DNA of 64,000 nucleotides from the NCBI GenBank assembly GCA_029844215.1, contig CM056720.1:30745711-30809710 (forward strand), read 5' to 3'. The stretch comes from Przewalskia tangutica (lineage: Eukaryota; Streptophyta; Magnoliopsida; Solanales; Solanaceae). Each line of letters begins with the position of its first letter. The first letter of the stretch is position 1. The translations under genes and the position numbers were made by a program. The notes under the pieces were generated by a model. It made no database searches, was not told the DNA's origin, and was given only the letters and a program-made list of their open reading frames with translations. Of the stretch, positions 1 to 11,166 are shown piece by piece.

Positions 1-588
1 TCTGCATAGAAGCTAAGATGAGACAAAATGATATTACATTTTCTAGATCATGGCTGCTGTAATAAGATCGTTATAAACAAGAATAAACTACTCACATATA
101 TGACATAGGTTACTCAATTGTTCTAAAGGAATCAAGTGATTAAGTTTGGGAACTATGAAACCATTTGAAAATGAGAAGCTTGAGTAATTGAAACTAGGCA
201 AACTGGAACTTAGGAAAAGAATGTTGTTACTTGATTTTGAAAAGTAAGGTGGGTTGGTCATTCTAATACTACGGGTATCGGGTGACTTTTATAAAAGTAA
301 TTGATCTCTTTTAAAAGAACTTAACGTATGTAGTACCTTGGGGTTAAAAACCCGGACTTTGGCATAAAATGAAAGTACTTTGAGTTGTGTGAAACTTGCC
401 TATGCTTGTTGTTGTGAAACTTGCCTATGCTTGTGATGATAGCCTTTGTTGTGCAAGTGTGGTATTTACGTATTCGCGTCTCGATAGAGTCGGTCGACTT
501 GTTGAGAACTTACTTGGACGTCTTTGGCGGTGATGGAGAATTCCACGGTATGTTTCCATTTTGATTCTTGTCTTGTTGTTGATGTCAC

Positions 589-880
589 ATGGACATGTCT
601 GCCGTCTGCGAATTAGGGGCATGCGGCCATGCGGGCGGGTTGATTACCCGATATATTGTTATTGTGGTTACATGGACATGTTTACACCGAGGTAGAATTC
701 CGGGGGCATGTGGCCATGCGGCAGGGTTGATCACCCAGTATATTATTGTTGATGTCACATGGGCGTGTCTGCCGAGGTAGAATTCGGGCATGTGGCCGTG
801 GGGCATTGGTATTATTGTTGCATCATGGACATGTCTACTGCCGTCTGAGAATTCGGGCATGCGGCCATGATGCGAACATG
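589..880 (+). repeat. Tandem repeat cassette in A LTR, about four 65-90 bp units
   Basis: Each unit opens with CATGGACATGTCT and carries GGGGCATGCGGCC followed by GGGTTGAT and a TATATTATTGTTG tail. Units differ in length. The same cassette recurs at 6310-6600 and, inverted, at 58985-59275. Short open frames across it are by-products of the repetition. Confidence 0.85.
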
Positions 881-1222
881 ATTGATGTTGTGGGCGTGAG
901 ACCCATAGTTATATTTGAGTGATGACTTGAGGGCGTGAGTCCCATTTGGACATATTCGCTTTATGTTGTGAATCGTAGTTTGGTTATCATACATGTCTCT
1001 GCTTTATATAGACTAGTATGATTTCATTCTGATATTTCTGATTTCACATACTTGGTACTGTTATCTTGACCTCGCCCTTGAGTGCGTTCAATCTGCGGTA
1101 GAGTACATCGGTCGTGGATCCTCGCTCTTAGGATCTCGATTCAGCGTTTTGGGAAGCTCCGTTTCTCGAGGCTTATCTTTTGGTATGTGTTCCACGAGTT
1201 GTAGGTTACTGCACATTCGGGG

Positions 1223-1246
1223 TATGGCGAAGACCTGTCCGTCATA
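1223..1246 (+). other. Short hairpin near LTR end (A copy)
   Basis: The arms TATGGCG and CCGTCATA flank AAGACCTGT and pair with one G-T wobble. Better-preserved versions lie at 10119, 26957, 37048 and 39342 in other families. Confidence 0.5.
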
Positions 1247-1485
1247 GTTGTTGTAAATCTTAGAAGTGCATGATCTTTGTTGTGGCGGGGTTGTAAAAAG
1301 GATTAAAGCATTCGTTTTGAAAGAGTTGTATTTATTTATGTTATTGGAAGGTAACCGTTGGGTTGGCTTTGTTTATGTTCATACATCTTGTTTCTTGTTT
1401 AAAGTTTTATTTTCCTGGTTTTCTCGATGATTGTATCACTAGGGTGCAGGATAAGGCACGATGCTTGAGCCGGGCAGTCGTTACA

Positions 1486-1500
1486 AAAGTGGTATCGAGC
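1486..1500 (+). other. Primer-binding site, tRNA-iMet, damaged
   Basis: AAAAGTGGTATCGAGC follows the LTR end directly. It matches the methionine-initiator primer site TGGTATCAGAGC except for one lost base, which could be a sequence error. Confidence 0.8.
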
Positions 1501-1544
1501 GATTAATCCTCGGAAAGTGCTCTGACCGTGTCTAGTAGAGTCTT

Positions 1545-1578
1545 GATTATCGATGTGTTGTGCACCACATCTATAATC
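1545..1578 (+). other. Leader stem-loop with GTGCAC loop (A copy)
   Basis: A 34-nt stem-loop lies 45 nt after the primer site. GATTATCGATGTG pairs with CACATCTATAATC, with one C-T mismatch, around the 8-nt loop TTGTGCAC. The pair at positions 9/26 is A-T here; other families show G-C or G-T. A palindromic hexamer in the loop is the form of a retroviral dimer-initiation site (inference). Confidence 0.65.
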
Positions 1579-1686
1579 GTGAGGTCAGCAGGACATTTAG
1601 GATTAGTTTCCATTCTTCTCATTCCGAGATCGTGCCTTAGAGGCATGTTGTAAGTTGGACCCCTGACGTATCTCGTTTTTACGATT

Positions 1687-2903
1687 ATGCCTCGCGCAAG
1701 CAACCAGAGCCACGAAGGGCAAGACAGAGGAACCACTAGTGAGATCTGAGAGGAGTAAGAGAGCGCAGCCCAGGCATTACGAGGTTGTGCTTCGACGGCG
1801 GGTTTTGTGACGCCGCCCGGCCCAGCGAGAGTTAGAGCCGCGGCAATGGCTGCCGAGACCGCGATACACGAGCCTCAGTCCCGCGATGCAGAGGCGGAGG
1901 AGATGGGTTACAAGAGATGGCGATTCTTGGCGAGTCGTGGCGAATATGAGGATAAGGCCGAATCTGGCGATTCAGTTCGATAGCACCATGGTTCACCCCG
2001 GCGAGATAGTTTGAGGCTACGGGACTTTACGAGTTGTAGCCCGCGAGTTTTATGGGTCGAGGCACGAGGATGATCCGCAGGAGTTCATCCGCGATTCTGA
2101 CCGGATCATGCGGGTGATCAAGGCTTGAGACCGAGTCGTGACCTTTGGTTCGCGTCGGTGCGTGATACCGCGATCGATTGGTTTGATTCATAGAGCTTTC
2201 GGGAGAGCATGCACTCCACGGTATGGGATGAGTTTTCGGGCTTTCACTCACTTCTTGCCTCCGCAGATGAGGAGGGCACGCGGTACAGATTTTGATGCTT
2301 AGACGAGCGGGCGTGCGGTTCGGGAGTACAATGTGGAGTTCGACTCATTGGCGTGCGTCAGCGTTGGTAGCTAGTATGGAGGATCGAGTGCACCGATATG
2401 TTTGTGGCTCGATGATTACATGTCGAGGCATGTTCGGAGTAGCTCTTGGTAGGGCATGGACATTGCCGCATGCGACTCGTCTGCTGGGATGTGAGGCACG
2501 GAGAGGTCGACGGAATGACGAATCGGCGAAGAGGGCCAAACAACGGTCCTTTGGTGGCTTTCGAGGCGGACCGCCTCGCGACATACTAGTTTTGTACCTC
2601 CGCCCGGTCTGAGTGGTCCTCCGACCTTGAGTATTCGGGGCGTGTCGGGGCTCCAGGTTCGGTTTCGAGGAAGTAAGGGTGTTGGCGGATCGGTCACCCC
2701 TACCTCGGTGTGGTCGATGTGGTAGACCGCATTTGGAGTGTCGTGGTGCGAGGAGCTTGTTATTTTGCGGCCAGCGGGGCCATTTGCGAGGAACTGTCCG
2801 ACCCAGGGTAGCACGGATGTTACGACTCGACCCTGGATCGATGGGTGGTTCATCGCTTCTGATTATCGCCTGCAGTGAGCCTATGATTAGAGTGAAGCGG
2901 TAG
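1687..2903 (+). pseudogene. gag: gag (capsid/nucleocapsid) remnant of element A
   Basis: This is the structural polyprotein of a Ty3/gypsy element, which would form the cytoplasmic virus-like particle. The start at 1687 (MPRAS...) matches MPPRK starts in H (37533) and B2 (33804). In shifting frames one can read DDPQEF, WFDS, VWDEF and HFLPPQMRRA of the Retrotrans_gag domain, then the basic region before the zinc knuckle (RSFGGFRGG near 2560). A knuckle remnant follows at 2690-2800 (CGRCGRPHLEC...CGQRGHLRG); it keeps the spacing but has lost the last cysteine. The frame ends MIRVKR at 2903. At least five frameshifts and stops break it. No protease or RT follows, so the element is gag-only. Confidence 0.8.
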
Positions 2904-3674
2904 CTTCGTATATCATAACCCTCTAGAGTTTTGGTATGCTTGTTATGATGATCTCATTATTATGTGCTATGTACGAATAGCGTTGTGTTAATTGTGAGTT
3001 AGAAAACATGCTTAGTTGGGAGGATACGTATGGGGGCATGGTAAGTGTGAACCTTAGACTATGTCACGACTGAGACCTTAGGGGTAAGGTCGTCTTGAGT
3101 TAAAGATTTATGTTTGACCCTTATCAGAGTAGTATTATACGTTGCATTTATTTGTGTGATAAGTCATTGTGTAGTGTGAGATGGAAGTCTTAGCTTTCAT
3201 TAAGTGAATTAGTAAGATTGTTCGATCGGAACAAGAGTTTGGCGCGGTTAGGGGTCGGGTTGAGGACCATTTGCGGGTCAACCCGTAACCCGGTTTGGGG
3301 TGGGGTCAGTTCTGGGTGGTCCCGCCAGGTGGTAGGGTCACGAGGATGCTAGGCCCAAGTTTGTGTGACCATCGTATGAGTTCGTGGACGCGTTCGACCA
3401 GAAGCGGTTCGTAAAGGCCGGGAATGGCCTTAAGGAAGTTTGAGGTTAGTAAGATGACCAAGTTTGGAGGTAGTGACTCCAGAGATTTTCGGGAACGGAA
3501 GTAATGACTGAAGTATGGTACGTACTGGGAGAGTTCAAGTGTTCGAGAAGGGCACGACGAGTAAGGAAAGAAGAGGACGTGTGTTATTTCGTGGCCAAGC
3601 TGTGGCGTTGGCAACTTGTTAGAGGAACTTCATCGATATCCGTCTTGAGAAGGAACATTCGGGACGAATGTTTC
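2904..3674 (+). other. Non-coding 3' interior of element A
   Basis: No sense protein is recognisable. Blocks are shared with D (45646-46621), G (13828-14535, 17947-18659) and F (61667-62405). One example is GATGACCAAGTTTGGAGGTA near 3455. The sequence leading to the polypurine tract, GAAGGAACATTCGGGACGAA, is nearly the same in all families. A conserved antisense frame lies inside. Confidence 0.7.
3306..3614 (-). other. Antisense reading frame, 102 codons (A copy)
   Basis: An open frame runs opposite to gag just upstream of the 3' LTR. It includes ESLPPNLVILLTSNFLKA, PGLYEPLLVERVHELIRW and KLGPSILVTLPPGGTT. Similar peptides occur at the same place in G, D and F. I recognise no domain. Antisense ORFs in this position are known from other plant gypsy elements such as Grande. 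Conservation could equally reflect nucleotide-level similarity, so coding status is open. Confidence 0.35.
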
Positions 3675-3688
3675 TAAGGAGGGGAGAA
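3675..3688 (+). other. Polypurine tract of element A
   Basis: TAAGGAGGGGAGAA lies directly before the 3' LTR, where plus-strand DNA synthesis is primed in this class of element. Confidence 0.85.
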
Positions 3689-3895
3689 TGTTATACCCCG
3701 TATTCTCAGGGTATGTATGCGAGGACGTACGTACGAGAGCACGACAGAAAAATTGGAAAGGAAGAAAGAGGTGATTCTTCCACGGAAAAAGTTTCCGGTT
3801 TTTGTAAGGAAAAATGTTCGTTGAAGGAATTGGGTTCCCAGTTTGGAATTTGGGATTCTTATATTATATTTTAATTTTGAGATTTTATTTTGGAA

Positions 3896-4372
3896 ATGGT
3901 CACGTGGGGCCACGGAGAAATTCTGGTTTTGTAGGCCCGCTTTGTTTTGAGATTTCGGTATTTTGGATATTTTCGGAAGACGAAATATTCAGGCGAATCG
4001 GGGCGACACGTGTCACCCCGTGGCACCGCGGCGGATGTTACCTTTGTGCACAACACGGTTGGAGTCGTTTTTCGGAAACGTTTTGCGTAACTGCGAAGGA
4101 AAATTCGGCTATGTCGTTTTGTATTTTTGCGGATTTTTAGAGCGGCGGAACATTTTGGACCAACGAGAGGCGGCACTGGCACCTCTCATTGGTGGGCAAG
4201 GTGGGCGGCGTGGGACGATTGGGAGATAAGGTTGGGCAAGATATTTGTGTAGATATTTGTGAGGTTTTAAGGAGTAGGGACTAGGGTGCACTTGGCTTGA
4301 TCTTGGCCTTACACTTGCCTTGCACATGGCTTGATCTTGGCCATTGGTTGGCTTTTGGTTTTGCTATAAATA
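3896..4372 (+). promoter_or_regulatory. U3 promoter of A: G-boxes and TATA box
   Basis: GTCACGTGGGGCCACGG (G-box next to a GGCCAC motif) lies near 3899. The near-perfect palindrome around GACACGTGTC spans 3999-4020, with 10 of 11 pairs matching. An ATTGG (CCAAT reversed) lies near 4343 and TATAAATA at 4365-4372. CACGTG is the core bound by plant bZIP and bHLH factors. Confidence 0.65.
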
Positions 4373-5332
4373 CCCTCGGCGAAGACTTCATTCATCAAAA
4401 ATGTTCCAAGTCTTGCTATCCTTCCCTCTCCTCTTGTTTGACTCTCGTCAGAGCCCCCACTCCTAGTAAAGGCCCTTGGCCGAGAAACCCTCCCCTTTTC
4501 GTGTGGCCTTTGGCCAGGGGTTCCTCCCACTTTGTGGTGCTAGCAGTGGGGTACCCACTGCTAGTTGTTTTCTTATAATACCCCTCCCTTGTGGTATTGA
4601 AATACTTCTCCTAGTATTGTTATAATGCCCAAAATACCTTAGCCTTGTACCTTGTAGTATTCCAAAGATACCTCTATACGTAGAGTCCGGAAATACTACC
4701 TTTTGTCCTTTTAGTCTCAAACCGAAACCCTAAGGAAATCTTCATAGTTGGTTGAAGTATTTGAGTAGAAGTTGGTTAGAACTTCTAAGGGTTGTTTGGA
4801 GTGGTTTGGAGCGCACGGAGTGGAGCTAAACCTTGCTCAGGATCGACATTATAACTTGGATAATTTTGGGCTTGTCGAGGTAATATTCTTGTCCCCTTAT
4901 TGTAATTGGAGATTACATGTTGTTGGAATATATAGTTGAGGTATACTATATATAGTACTGAACATTATTGTGCGGCAATGTCTTTTGACTTAAGCCTGAA
5001 TTTAAAGAAAAGAACTGAACTGTATTTACATAGGACTGTATTGCAGTAGACTTGTGTAGCATTGTTGTGTAGTAGAATGATACACGTCCGGTTAGACGTG
5101 TAAACCCCCCCATGGTTGGCTGGTAGCCGGCCTCGGTAGAGGAGGAGATTTACGCTGTTGTTGCGGGGAGGTCTTTGCGAATTTTACGTAGAACATGGAA
5201 CCGCGGTTAGAAGTTAATGACGTTTGTGGCCTTATAGGTGGAAATCTTTGCGAGTAGCGTATTCTACTTGAAGAGTGGAAGCGGCTAGCGATTCTGATCT
5301 TGTGGAGCATTTTGCTTATTGTCGATACTCGC

Positions 5333-5342
5333 GAGGTATGTG
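5333..5342 (+). promoter_or_regulatory. Splice-donor-like block in LTR leader
   Basis: GAG/GTATGTG, followed by AACCTCTTCCT, matches a plant 5' splice site. It recurs in every family here: G (11975, 15897, 20020), H (24847), D (42330, 57716), E (48300) and F (reverse, near 60250). B has AAG/GTATGTG near 9027. Use in splicing is inferred only. Confidence 0.35.
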
Positions 5343-5428
5343 AACCTCTTCCTATCTTTTCTAGCATGATTGTTGTGAACTATGTAGTGCGGTGACGTAC
5401 GTGTGCTAAGTGATTTGGTTGGTTGAAA

Positions 5429-5482
5429 ACATAGGGTGTTAAAATAGCTTTATGGGAAGTTAGTTATAACAACCTTATGTAG
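5429..5482 (+). other. Covarying LTR hairpin (A copy)
   Basis: Outer arms ACATAGGG and CCTTATGT pair over 8 positions with one wobble. Inner arms GTTAAAAT and GTTATAAC pair with one mismatch. The loop keeps CTTTATGGGAAGTT. G-C and G-T pairs replace the A-T pairs of the D, E and G versions. Confidence 0.55.
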
Positions 5483-6309
5483 GTGAAAATGGTTTACTGA
5501 TGTTAGAAGTTAAGAGACTTGATCTTATAAGATAAGAGACTTAACTTATTTGTTTTAATGTGGATGTTGTGTGAAACCTCATTCGTGAGTAATGAGTACT
5601 TGGTTTTTAAAGGGAAAATGTTTCTTGATTTGGAAATCAGAATGTGTATCGACAGACCACTGCGGCGTTAATAAAGGAAAATGTATTGAATAATGATGTG
5701 TTGTATTAAAACCGGTAGAAACCTCCATCCGCATAGAAGCTAAGATGAGACAAAATGATATTACATTTTCTAGATCATGGTCTTTGTAATAAGATCGTTA
5801 TAAACAAGAATAAACTACTCACATATATGACATATGTTACTCAATTGTTCTAAAAGGAATCAAGTGATTAAGTTTGGGAACTATGAAACCATTTGAAAAT
5901 GAGAAGCTTGAGTAATTGAAACTAGGCAAAGCGGAACTTAGGAAAAGAATGTTGTTACTTGATTTTGAAAAGGAAGGTGGGTTGGTCATTCTAATACTAC
6001 GTATCGGGTGACTTTTGTAAAAGTAATTGATCTCTTTTAAAAGAACTTAACGATGTAGTACCTTGGGGTTAAAAACCCGACTTTGGCATAAAATGAAAGT
6101 ACTTTGAGTTGTGTGAAACTTGCCTATGCTTGTTGTTGTGAAACTTGCCTATGCTTGTGATGATAGCCTTTGTTGTGCAAGTGTGGTATTTACGTATTCT
6201 GGCGTCTCGATAGAGGCGGTCGACTTGTTGAGAACTTACTTGGGCGTCTTTGGCGGTGATGGAGAATTCCACGGGTATGTTTCCATTTTGATTCTTGTCT
6301 TGTTGTTGA

Positions 6310-6600
6310 TGTCACATGGACATGTCTACACCGTCACGATTCGGGCATGCGGCCGTGCGGCGGGTTGATTACGATATATTGTTATTGTGGTTACATGGAC
6401 ATGTCTACACCGAGGTAGAATTCGGGGCATGTGGCGCGGCGGGGTTGATCACCCAAAGATATTATTGTTGATGTCACATGGACGTGTTCACACCGAGGTA
6501 GAATTAGGGGCATGTGGCCATGGGGCATTGGTATTATTGTTGCATCATGGACATGTCTACCGATCACAGAATTCGGGGCATGCGGCCGTGATGCGAACAT
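6310..6600 (+). repeat. Tandem repeat cassette in A 3' LTR
   Basis: Four units of 65-90 bp, each beginning CATGGACATGTCTACACCG or close to it and containing GGGGCATGTGG. They match 589-880, with unit-to-unit indels. Confidence 0.85.
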
Positions 6601-7197
6601 GATTGATGTTGTGGGCGTGAGACCCATAGTTATATTTGAGTGATGACTTGAGGCGTGAGTCCCAGTGGACATGATCGCTTTTATGTTGTGAATCGTAGTT
6701 TGGTTATCATACATGTCTCTGCTTTATATAGACTAGTATGATTTCATTTCTGATTTTTCTGATTTCACATACTTGGTACTGTTATCGACCTCGCCCGGGC
6801 TGCGTTCATCTGCAGTAGAGGTACATCGATCGTGGATCCTCGCTCTTAGGATCTCGGTTCAGCGTTTTGGGAAGCTCCGTTTCTCGGAGGCTTATCTTTG
6901 GTATGTGTTCCACGAGTTGTAGGTTCTTGTACATTCGGTATGGCGAAGCCCTGTCCGTCATAGTTGTTGTAAATCTTAAGTGCAGTAATCTTGTTGTGGC
7001 GGGGTTGTAAAAAGGATTAAACTGCTCGTTTTGAAAGAGTTGTATTTATTTATGTTATTGGAAGGTAAGTTGGGTTGGCTTTGTTTTATGTTCATACATC
7101 TTGTTTCTTGTTTAAAGTTTTATTTTCCGCTGGTTTTCTCGATGATTGTATCACTAGGGTGCAGGATAAGGCACGATGGGCCGGGCAGGTCGTTACA

Positions 7198-7760
7198 AAA
7201 GTGCGGTCGCCGATAGGATGGTTTGATGTAGGCGAGTGCGATTAGTGGGACGATTGGTCAAGGCGGTGGATAAGGTGAAACTTATCCGGGAGAGGTTCTT
7301 GTATTTGAGTCGGCGAAGTCATATCAGATCATCGTCGGCATCTAGAGTTGAAGTTGATGATTGGGTTTTCTGAAGGTGTCGCCCATGAAGGTGTGATGAG
7401 ATTCGGGAAGAAAGGGAAACTTCGCCCAGTACATTGGGCCATATCGGATGTCGCGAGGTAGGAAAGGTTGCCTATGGGTTGGATCTGCCGTCCGATCCGG
7501 AGGCGATGCATCCGGTTTTTCACGTTTCTATCTTGAGGAGATGTATCGGGATCCATCTAGGGTACACCCGATTGACGATGTCTGGTGTGAAGGGTTATCG
7601 TATGAGGAGATTCCCATACGATAGTCGATCGTCGGGTTAGGCGTCTGCGGACGGGCGTGGCTTCACAAAGTCTTGTGGCGGAACGAGCTCGAGGAGAGAT
7701 GGCGTGGGAAGGCGAGGAGGACATGAGGCAGTATCCTCACCTATTCCCACACCTCGGGTA
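7198..7760 (+). pseudogene. pol: B1 pol 3' end: integrase C-terminal part and chromodomain
   Basis: This is the tail of a gypsy pol. It begins in the integrase segment corresponding to CRSPIGWFDVGEA and continues through DKVKLIRE, a broken VDDWVF, and EVGKVAYGLDLP with HPVFHVSILRRCIG (7450-7550). A chromodomain-like end follows: LRT-GVAS near 7640, then MAWEGEEDMRQYPHLF (7697-7746). A C-terminal chromodomain is the mark of chromoviruses and directs integration to heterochromatin. Several frameshifts and stops break the frame. The 5' part of the gene lies beyond element A, outside the window. The matching region of B2 is 29340-29880 (minus). Confidence 0.85.
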
Positions 7761-7894
7761 ATTCACTTTCCTACTTGTAAATTTTCATTGCCATATATGC
7801 CTAAGTGTTGTTTTGTGGCCGTATGTGGCATTTGCAAACTGTTTAAGCTTTATCGTTAACTGTCTTGGGAAGGAACATTCGGGACAAATGTTTC

Positions 7895-7908
7895 TAAGGA
7901 GGGGAGAA
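7895..7908 (+). other. Polypurine tract of B1
   Basis: CTAAGGAGGGGAGAA ends at 7908, directly before an LTR start, after GAAGGAACATTCGGGAC. The 130 bases between the chromodomain and this site show nothing else. Confidence 0.85.
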
Positions 7909-8124
7909 TGTTATACCCCGTATTTCCAGAGTATGTACGTAAGGGCGTACGTACAAAAGTTTAGCCTTAGTTAGGCATTATGGACGAAAAAGTTTGTGCA
8001 CAACTCACTAAAAGAATCATTTTTCGACGAAACGTTTTACTAAACTCGCGTAGGGTAAATTCCGGCTATGACATTTATTATTTTTGCGGATTTTTCCGAG
8101 AGACGAAACATTTTGGACCAACGG

Positions 8125-8325
8125 GAGGGTGACACTTGTCACCCTCATTGGACGGCAAAATGGGGCTTTGTTGGCACATTTTTTGTGCCTTTGCACAAGT
8201 CAAGGAGTTGGTAGGATATTTGTGTAGTAGATGGATAAGGACACTTGCCTAAATCCCCACCTTACACTTGCCTAGCACTTGGCTTCATCTTGGCCATTGG
8301 TTGGCCATTTCTTGACCTATAAATA
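8125..8325 (+). promoter_or_regulatory. U3 promoter of B1
   Basis: The palindrome GAGGGTGACACTTGTCACCC at 8125-8146 has lost the CACGTG centre by one base. ATTGG lies near 8298 and TATAAATA at 8318-8325. Confidence 0.6.
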
Positions 8326-9258
8326 CCCCCCTTAAGATGAAGAGTTCTTCATCCACAAATCACTCTCCAAGTCTTGAAAATCCTTCCCCCTCTCTTGAAG
8401 TGTTTTCGTCCAACACTCTCCCCTCCCCTTGAGAAAGCCTTGGCCGAAACACCCCCCCTCTAGCCTAGTAGTCCTAGCCGAAACCTACCCCCCTCCCTTG
8501 GTAGAAATGTTGTCTTCCAAGTATAGTTACTATTCCTAAATACCCTAGCCCAAATCCCTTAGTACTTAGTTGAAGTTGTGAATAACTTCTAAGGGTTTTT
8601 GGAGCTATCGGAGCGTACAAATTAGGAGCTAAACCTTGCTCAGGAGCGACATTTAACTTGGATAATTTTGGGCTTATCGAGGTAAATACTCTTGTCCTTC
8701 TATTGTAATTGGATATTACATATAAGAATAGTATAGACTTGAGTATAAAATACTTAGAAGGATATTACAGAATAGAATTGAACTGTTATCACAGTAGAAG
8801 GGTTTAAAAGAAGAATAATTGAACTATACTTACTTAGAATTTGTTTTCACGATGAGACTTGAGTAGCTCGACGGGTAGGGAAGTGCTGCCCAATTTTCCA
8901 TAGAATAGAGAACCCTATACTTAGAACTGTATACAGAATAGTCTAGACGTTGATAGACGTATTTGACTATTATAGTTGATTCTCTGCGCGACATATTCGA
9001 CTTGGCAGGTGGATTTCGCCGAGAAGGTATGTGATTCTTCCTATACTCTTGAGCATGATATTTTAAATATATATATAGTACGGTAGACGTACGAGTTTTA
9101 ACTGAATAATAATTACGGCAATGTCTTTTGACTTAAGCACGAATAATAACTACGGCAATGTCTTTTGACTTAAGCTGAATAATAAAGATCTTTAAGCATT
9201 TCATAAGATTAATGAATCATTTTCTTTACTGAAGAAAGCAGTTGGTTTTAAACAAAAG

Positions 9259-9306
9259 CTTAAGAGTTATACTAGCTTTATGGGAAGTTAGGTATAACAA
9301 CTTAAG
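9259..9306 (+). other. Covarying LTR hairpin (B1 copy, type 2)
   Basis: CTTAAG/CTTAAG outer and GTTATAC/GTATAAC inner arms surround a loop with CTTTATGGGAAGTT. All 13 arm positions pair. Compared with the GTTATAAC/GTTATAAC arms of other families, a base is missing on both sides, so pairing is kept. Confidence 0.6.
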
Positions 9307-9524
9307 AAAGATAAAAGAAGCATTTACTTTGCTTATAAAAACCTTGTATTGATTTACGTAAGGTGTAGTAAGATTGATTGATAAATAGACATATTATGAT
9401 GCTCGTGTGTTAGTGTCTTGTGATGTTGTGAAAGGGTCATTCTTGTTGTGCTTACGTTGCTAAGCGGTAAGTCGGTTGTATTGTTATTATATCACCTACC
9501 CCGACTTGTTATACCGGGCTTGCC

Positions 9525-9790
9525 ACCCGATGCGGGTCTATACGGCCTATGCGATCTGTGAGACTATGCGGGCTGCGGGAGTTCCGGATTGATCATTCCG
9601 GTGTTTTAGCGTCACGGGGATGCCCTATGCGATGCAGTGACTATGCGGTCTATTGAGACTATACGGATGCGGGAGTCGAGGAGAACGGGGTCAGCTACCG
9701 TCGCGAGAATACCTCATGCGGGTGCATGTGTGACCTATGCGGATGCGGAAGTCCAGACTAGGCTCGCATAATGATACTATGGGCGTCGGC
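9525..9790 (+). repeat. Tandem repeat cassette in B LTR
   Basis: Irregular units of about 60 bp built from TATGCGG, CTGCGGGAGT and ACCTCATGCGGG. The same cassette occurs inverted at 27330-27620, 34600-34860 and 39740-40020, and in related form in E. Confidence 0.7.
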
Positions 9791-10118
9791 CTTGCGATCA
9801 TTCGCGGCCTATGAAAGACCCGGTTACATTATATCTATTTTGCTCTTGTTTATGTTGTGGCACTATGTGCAATTAAAGCTAGTTGTATTTACAAATGGCT
9901 TTAAATACTTTGATTTTTACTTGATACTTTCTGATTTCACATACTTAGTACATTGTCTTGACCTCCTTGAAGCTGCGTTCATGCCGCAGTAAGGGCAAGC
10001 AGTGCTAGATCCACATCCTTAGGATCTCTTTGCTTTGGTGTCGGGAGCTCCATCTTCTCCGAGGCTCGACTTTTGGGTATGATCTCCTGTTGTTGTATAT
10101 AGTTTTGTACATTCGGGG

Positions 10119-10139
10119 TATGGCGGGCCTGTCGCCATA
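10119..10139 (+). other. Short hairpin near LTR end (B1 copy)
   Basis: TATGGCG and CGCCATA are perfect 7-bp arms around GGCCTGT. In B2 the arms are TATGGCGG/CCGCCATA, so bases have been lost evenly on both sides. Confidence 0.55.
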
Positions 10140-10365
10140 GTTGTTATCTTCTTAGAAGTGCTGTAGTCTATTATGCAGTTGGGATGTAAGCGCAAAACTA
10201 TGTTTATATATATATGCCGAAAGGCGACATTTTCTCACATAAAACTGTGTCTCATTTTACAACTGTTTCATGTCTTGTTTTTATATTCCGCTGATTACTC
10301 TGATGTATGACTACTTGGGTGCCCGGGTAAGGCACCAGTCACGGGCCCCATAACGGGTCGTGACA

Positions 10366-10630
10366 ATTAACATGGCATTCCGTTAAGTTCCCTAACATGA
10401 CTTCTTAAGGGTTCAATACCTTCTGAAGCATCTCATCATTTCCCATTTATCTCAAAATATACGTAAAACCTCGATGAGAATTCATTAATTGTTTCATACC
10501 TACCCGGTATCTAGTTAGCCCTTACCAACTCTTGGTAATCTAAAATCATTCTAGGCAACCCATAAATGACCCTCATACATAACTTCGTATAGTTGTATTG
10601 TCATAATACCAGCTATACTACAATTATTAC
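10366..10630 (+). other. Unassigned sequence between B1 and G
   Basis: This 265-base AT-rich stretch matches nothing else in the window, and I find no coding pattern. With 22398-22649 on the far side of G it was one continuous sequence, because G is flanked by ATTAC and TTTAC. It is therefore probably interior of the minus-strand element C. Confidence 0.4.
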
Positions 10631-10842
10631 TGTTACACCCCGTAGTTCCAGGGTATGTATATGAGGCGTGCGTCTGAAATCTGACAGAAAAATTGGAAAG
10701 GAAGAAAGATGTGATTTTTCGACGGAAAAGTTTCCGGATTTTGTGAAGGAAAAAGGTTCGTTAATGAGAATTGGATTCCCAGATTAGGTATTCGGACTTT
10801 TTGGAATATTTGAGAATTATGGAATTTTATTTCCGAAATTGG

Positions 10843-11166
10843 TCACGTGGGGCCCACGGGAGAATTTATGGTTTTGTGGGGCCCACATTATTTTCGGATT
10901 TTTGGCATTACGGATATTTTCGGAAGATGAAATATTTTGGACGAGTAGGGGGGCGACACGTGTCACGCGTGTAGCGTGTTGGTGAATGGTTGGTGGACAA
11001 GTGTTGGGCGTTTGGTGGACAAGTGGCAAGCCACTTGTCCAATTTTTATGGTGGACACATGTCTCATTGTTGTGGTGGACACTTGGTTGGAGGACTCCAC
11101 TCCCACATGGACCAAATCCTCACCATACACTTGCTTTGATCCTAGCCATTGATTTCTCTATAAATA
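10843..11166 (+). promoter_or_regulatory. U3 promoter of G LTR1
   Basis: GTCACGTGGGGCCCACGG lies near 10843, combining a G-box with GGGCCCAC, a TCP-type site. GCGACACGTGTCACGC spans 10952-10967 and TATAAATA lies at 11159-11166. Confidence 0.6.

Larger units (their letters stand above)
1..1485 (+). mobile_element. 5' LTR of element A (TR-GAG type), left part outside window
   Basis: This is the 3' portion of a long LTR. It ends in CGTTACA at 1485, directly followed by a primer-binding site, and it aligns along its length with 5720-7197, the matching part of the other A LTR. Shared blocks are the CATAGAAGCTAAGATGAGAC segment near 8, a tandem repeat at 589-880 and the hairpin at 1223. The two copies differ mainly by short indels. 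Element A continues left of the window. Confidence 0.9.
3689..7197 (+). mobile_element. 3' LTR of element A (about 3.5 kb)
   Basis: The LTR opens TGTTATACCCCG after the polypurine tract and closes CGTTACA at 7197. In order it holds a G-box and TATA promoter, a leader block with a splice-donor-like site, a conserved hairpin, the CTCCATCCGCATAGAAGC block near 5727, a tandem cassette and a short hairpin. At 7198 the sequence passes in register into integrase coding sequence of a B element, so A inserted into B1. Confidence 0.9.
7909..10365 (+). mobile_element. 3' LTR of B1 (2457 bp)
   Basis: Starts TGTTATACCCCGTATTTCC and ends GGGTCGTGACA. It is the same family as the two LTRs of B2 (2443 and 2442 bp), with which it shares promoter, hairpin and tandem cassette. 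The base after its end is older sequence, so the B1 right boundary is here. Confidence 0.9.

Noticed and set aside
2416..2853. 145-codon minus-strand frame
   Set aside because: It is opposite the A gag zinc-knuckle region. A related minus-strand frame is not kept in H.
7198..7212. AAAGTGCGGTCG after the A LTR looked like a damaged primer site
   Set aside because: It aligns with integrase coding sequence of B2 (GAAGTGCAGATCGCC on the minus strand), so it is B1 sequence flanking the A insertion.
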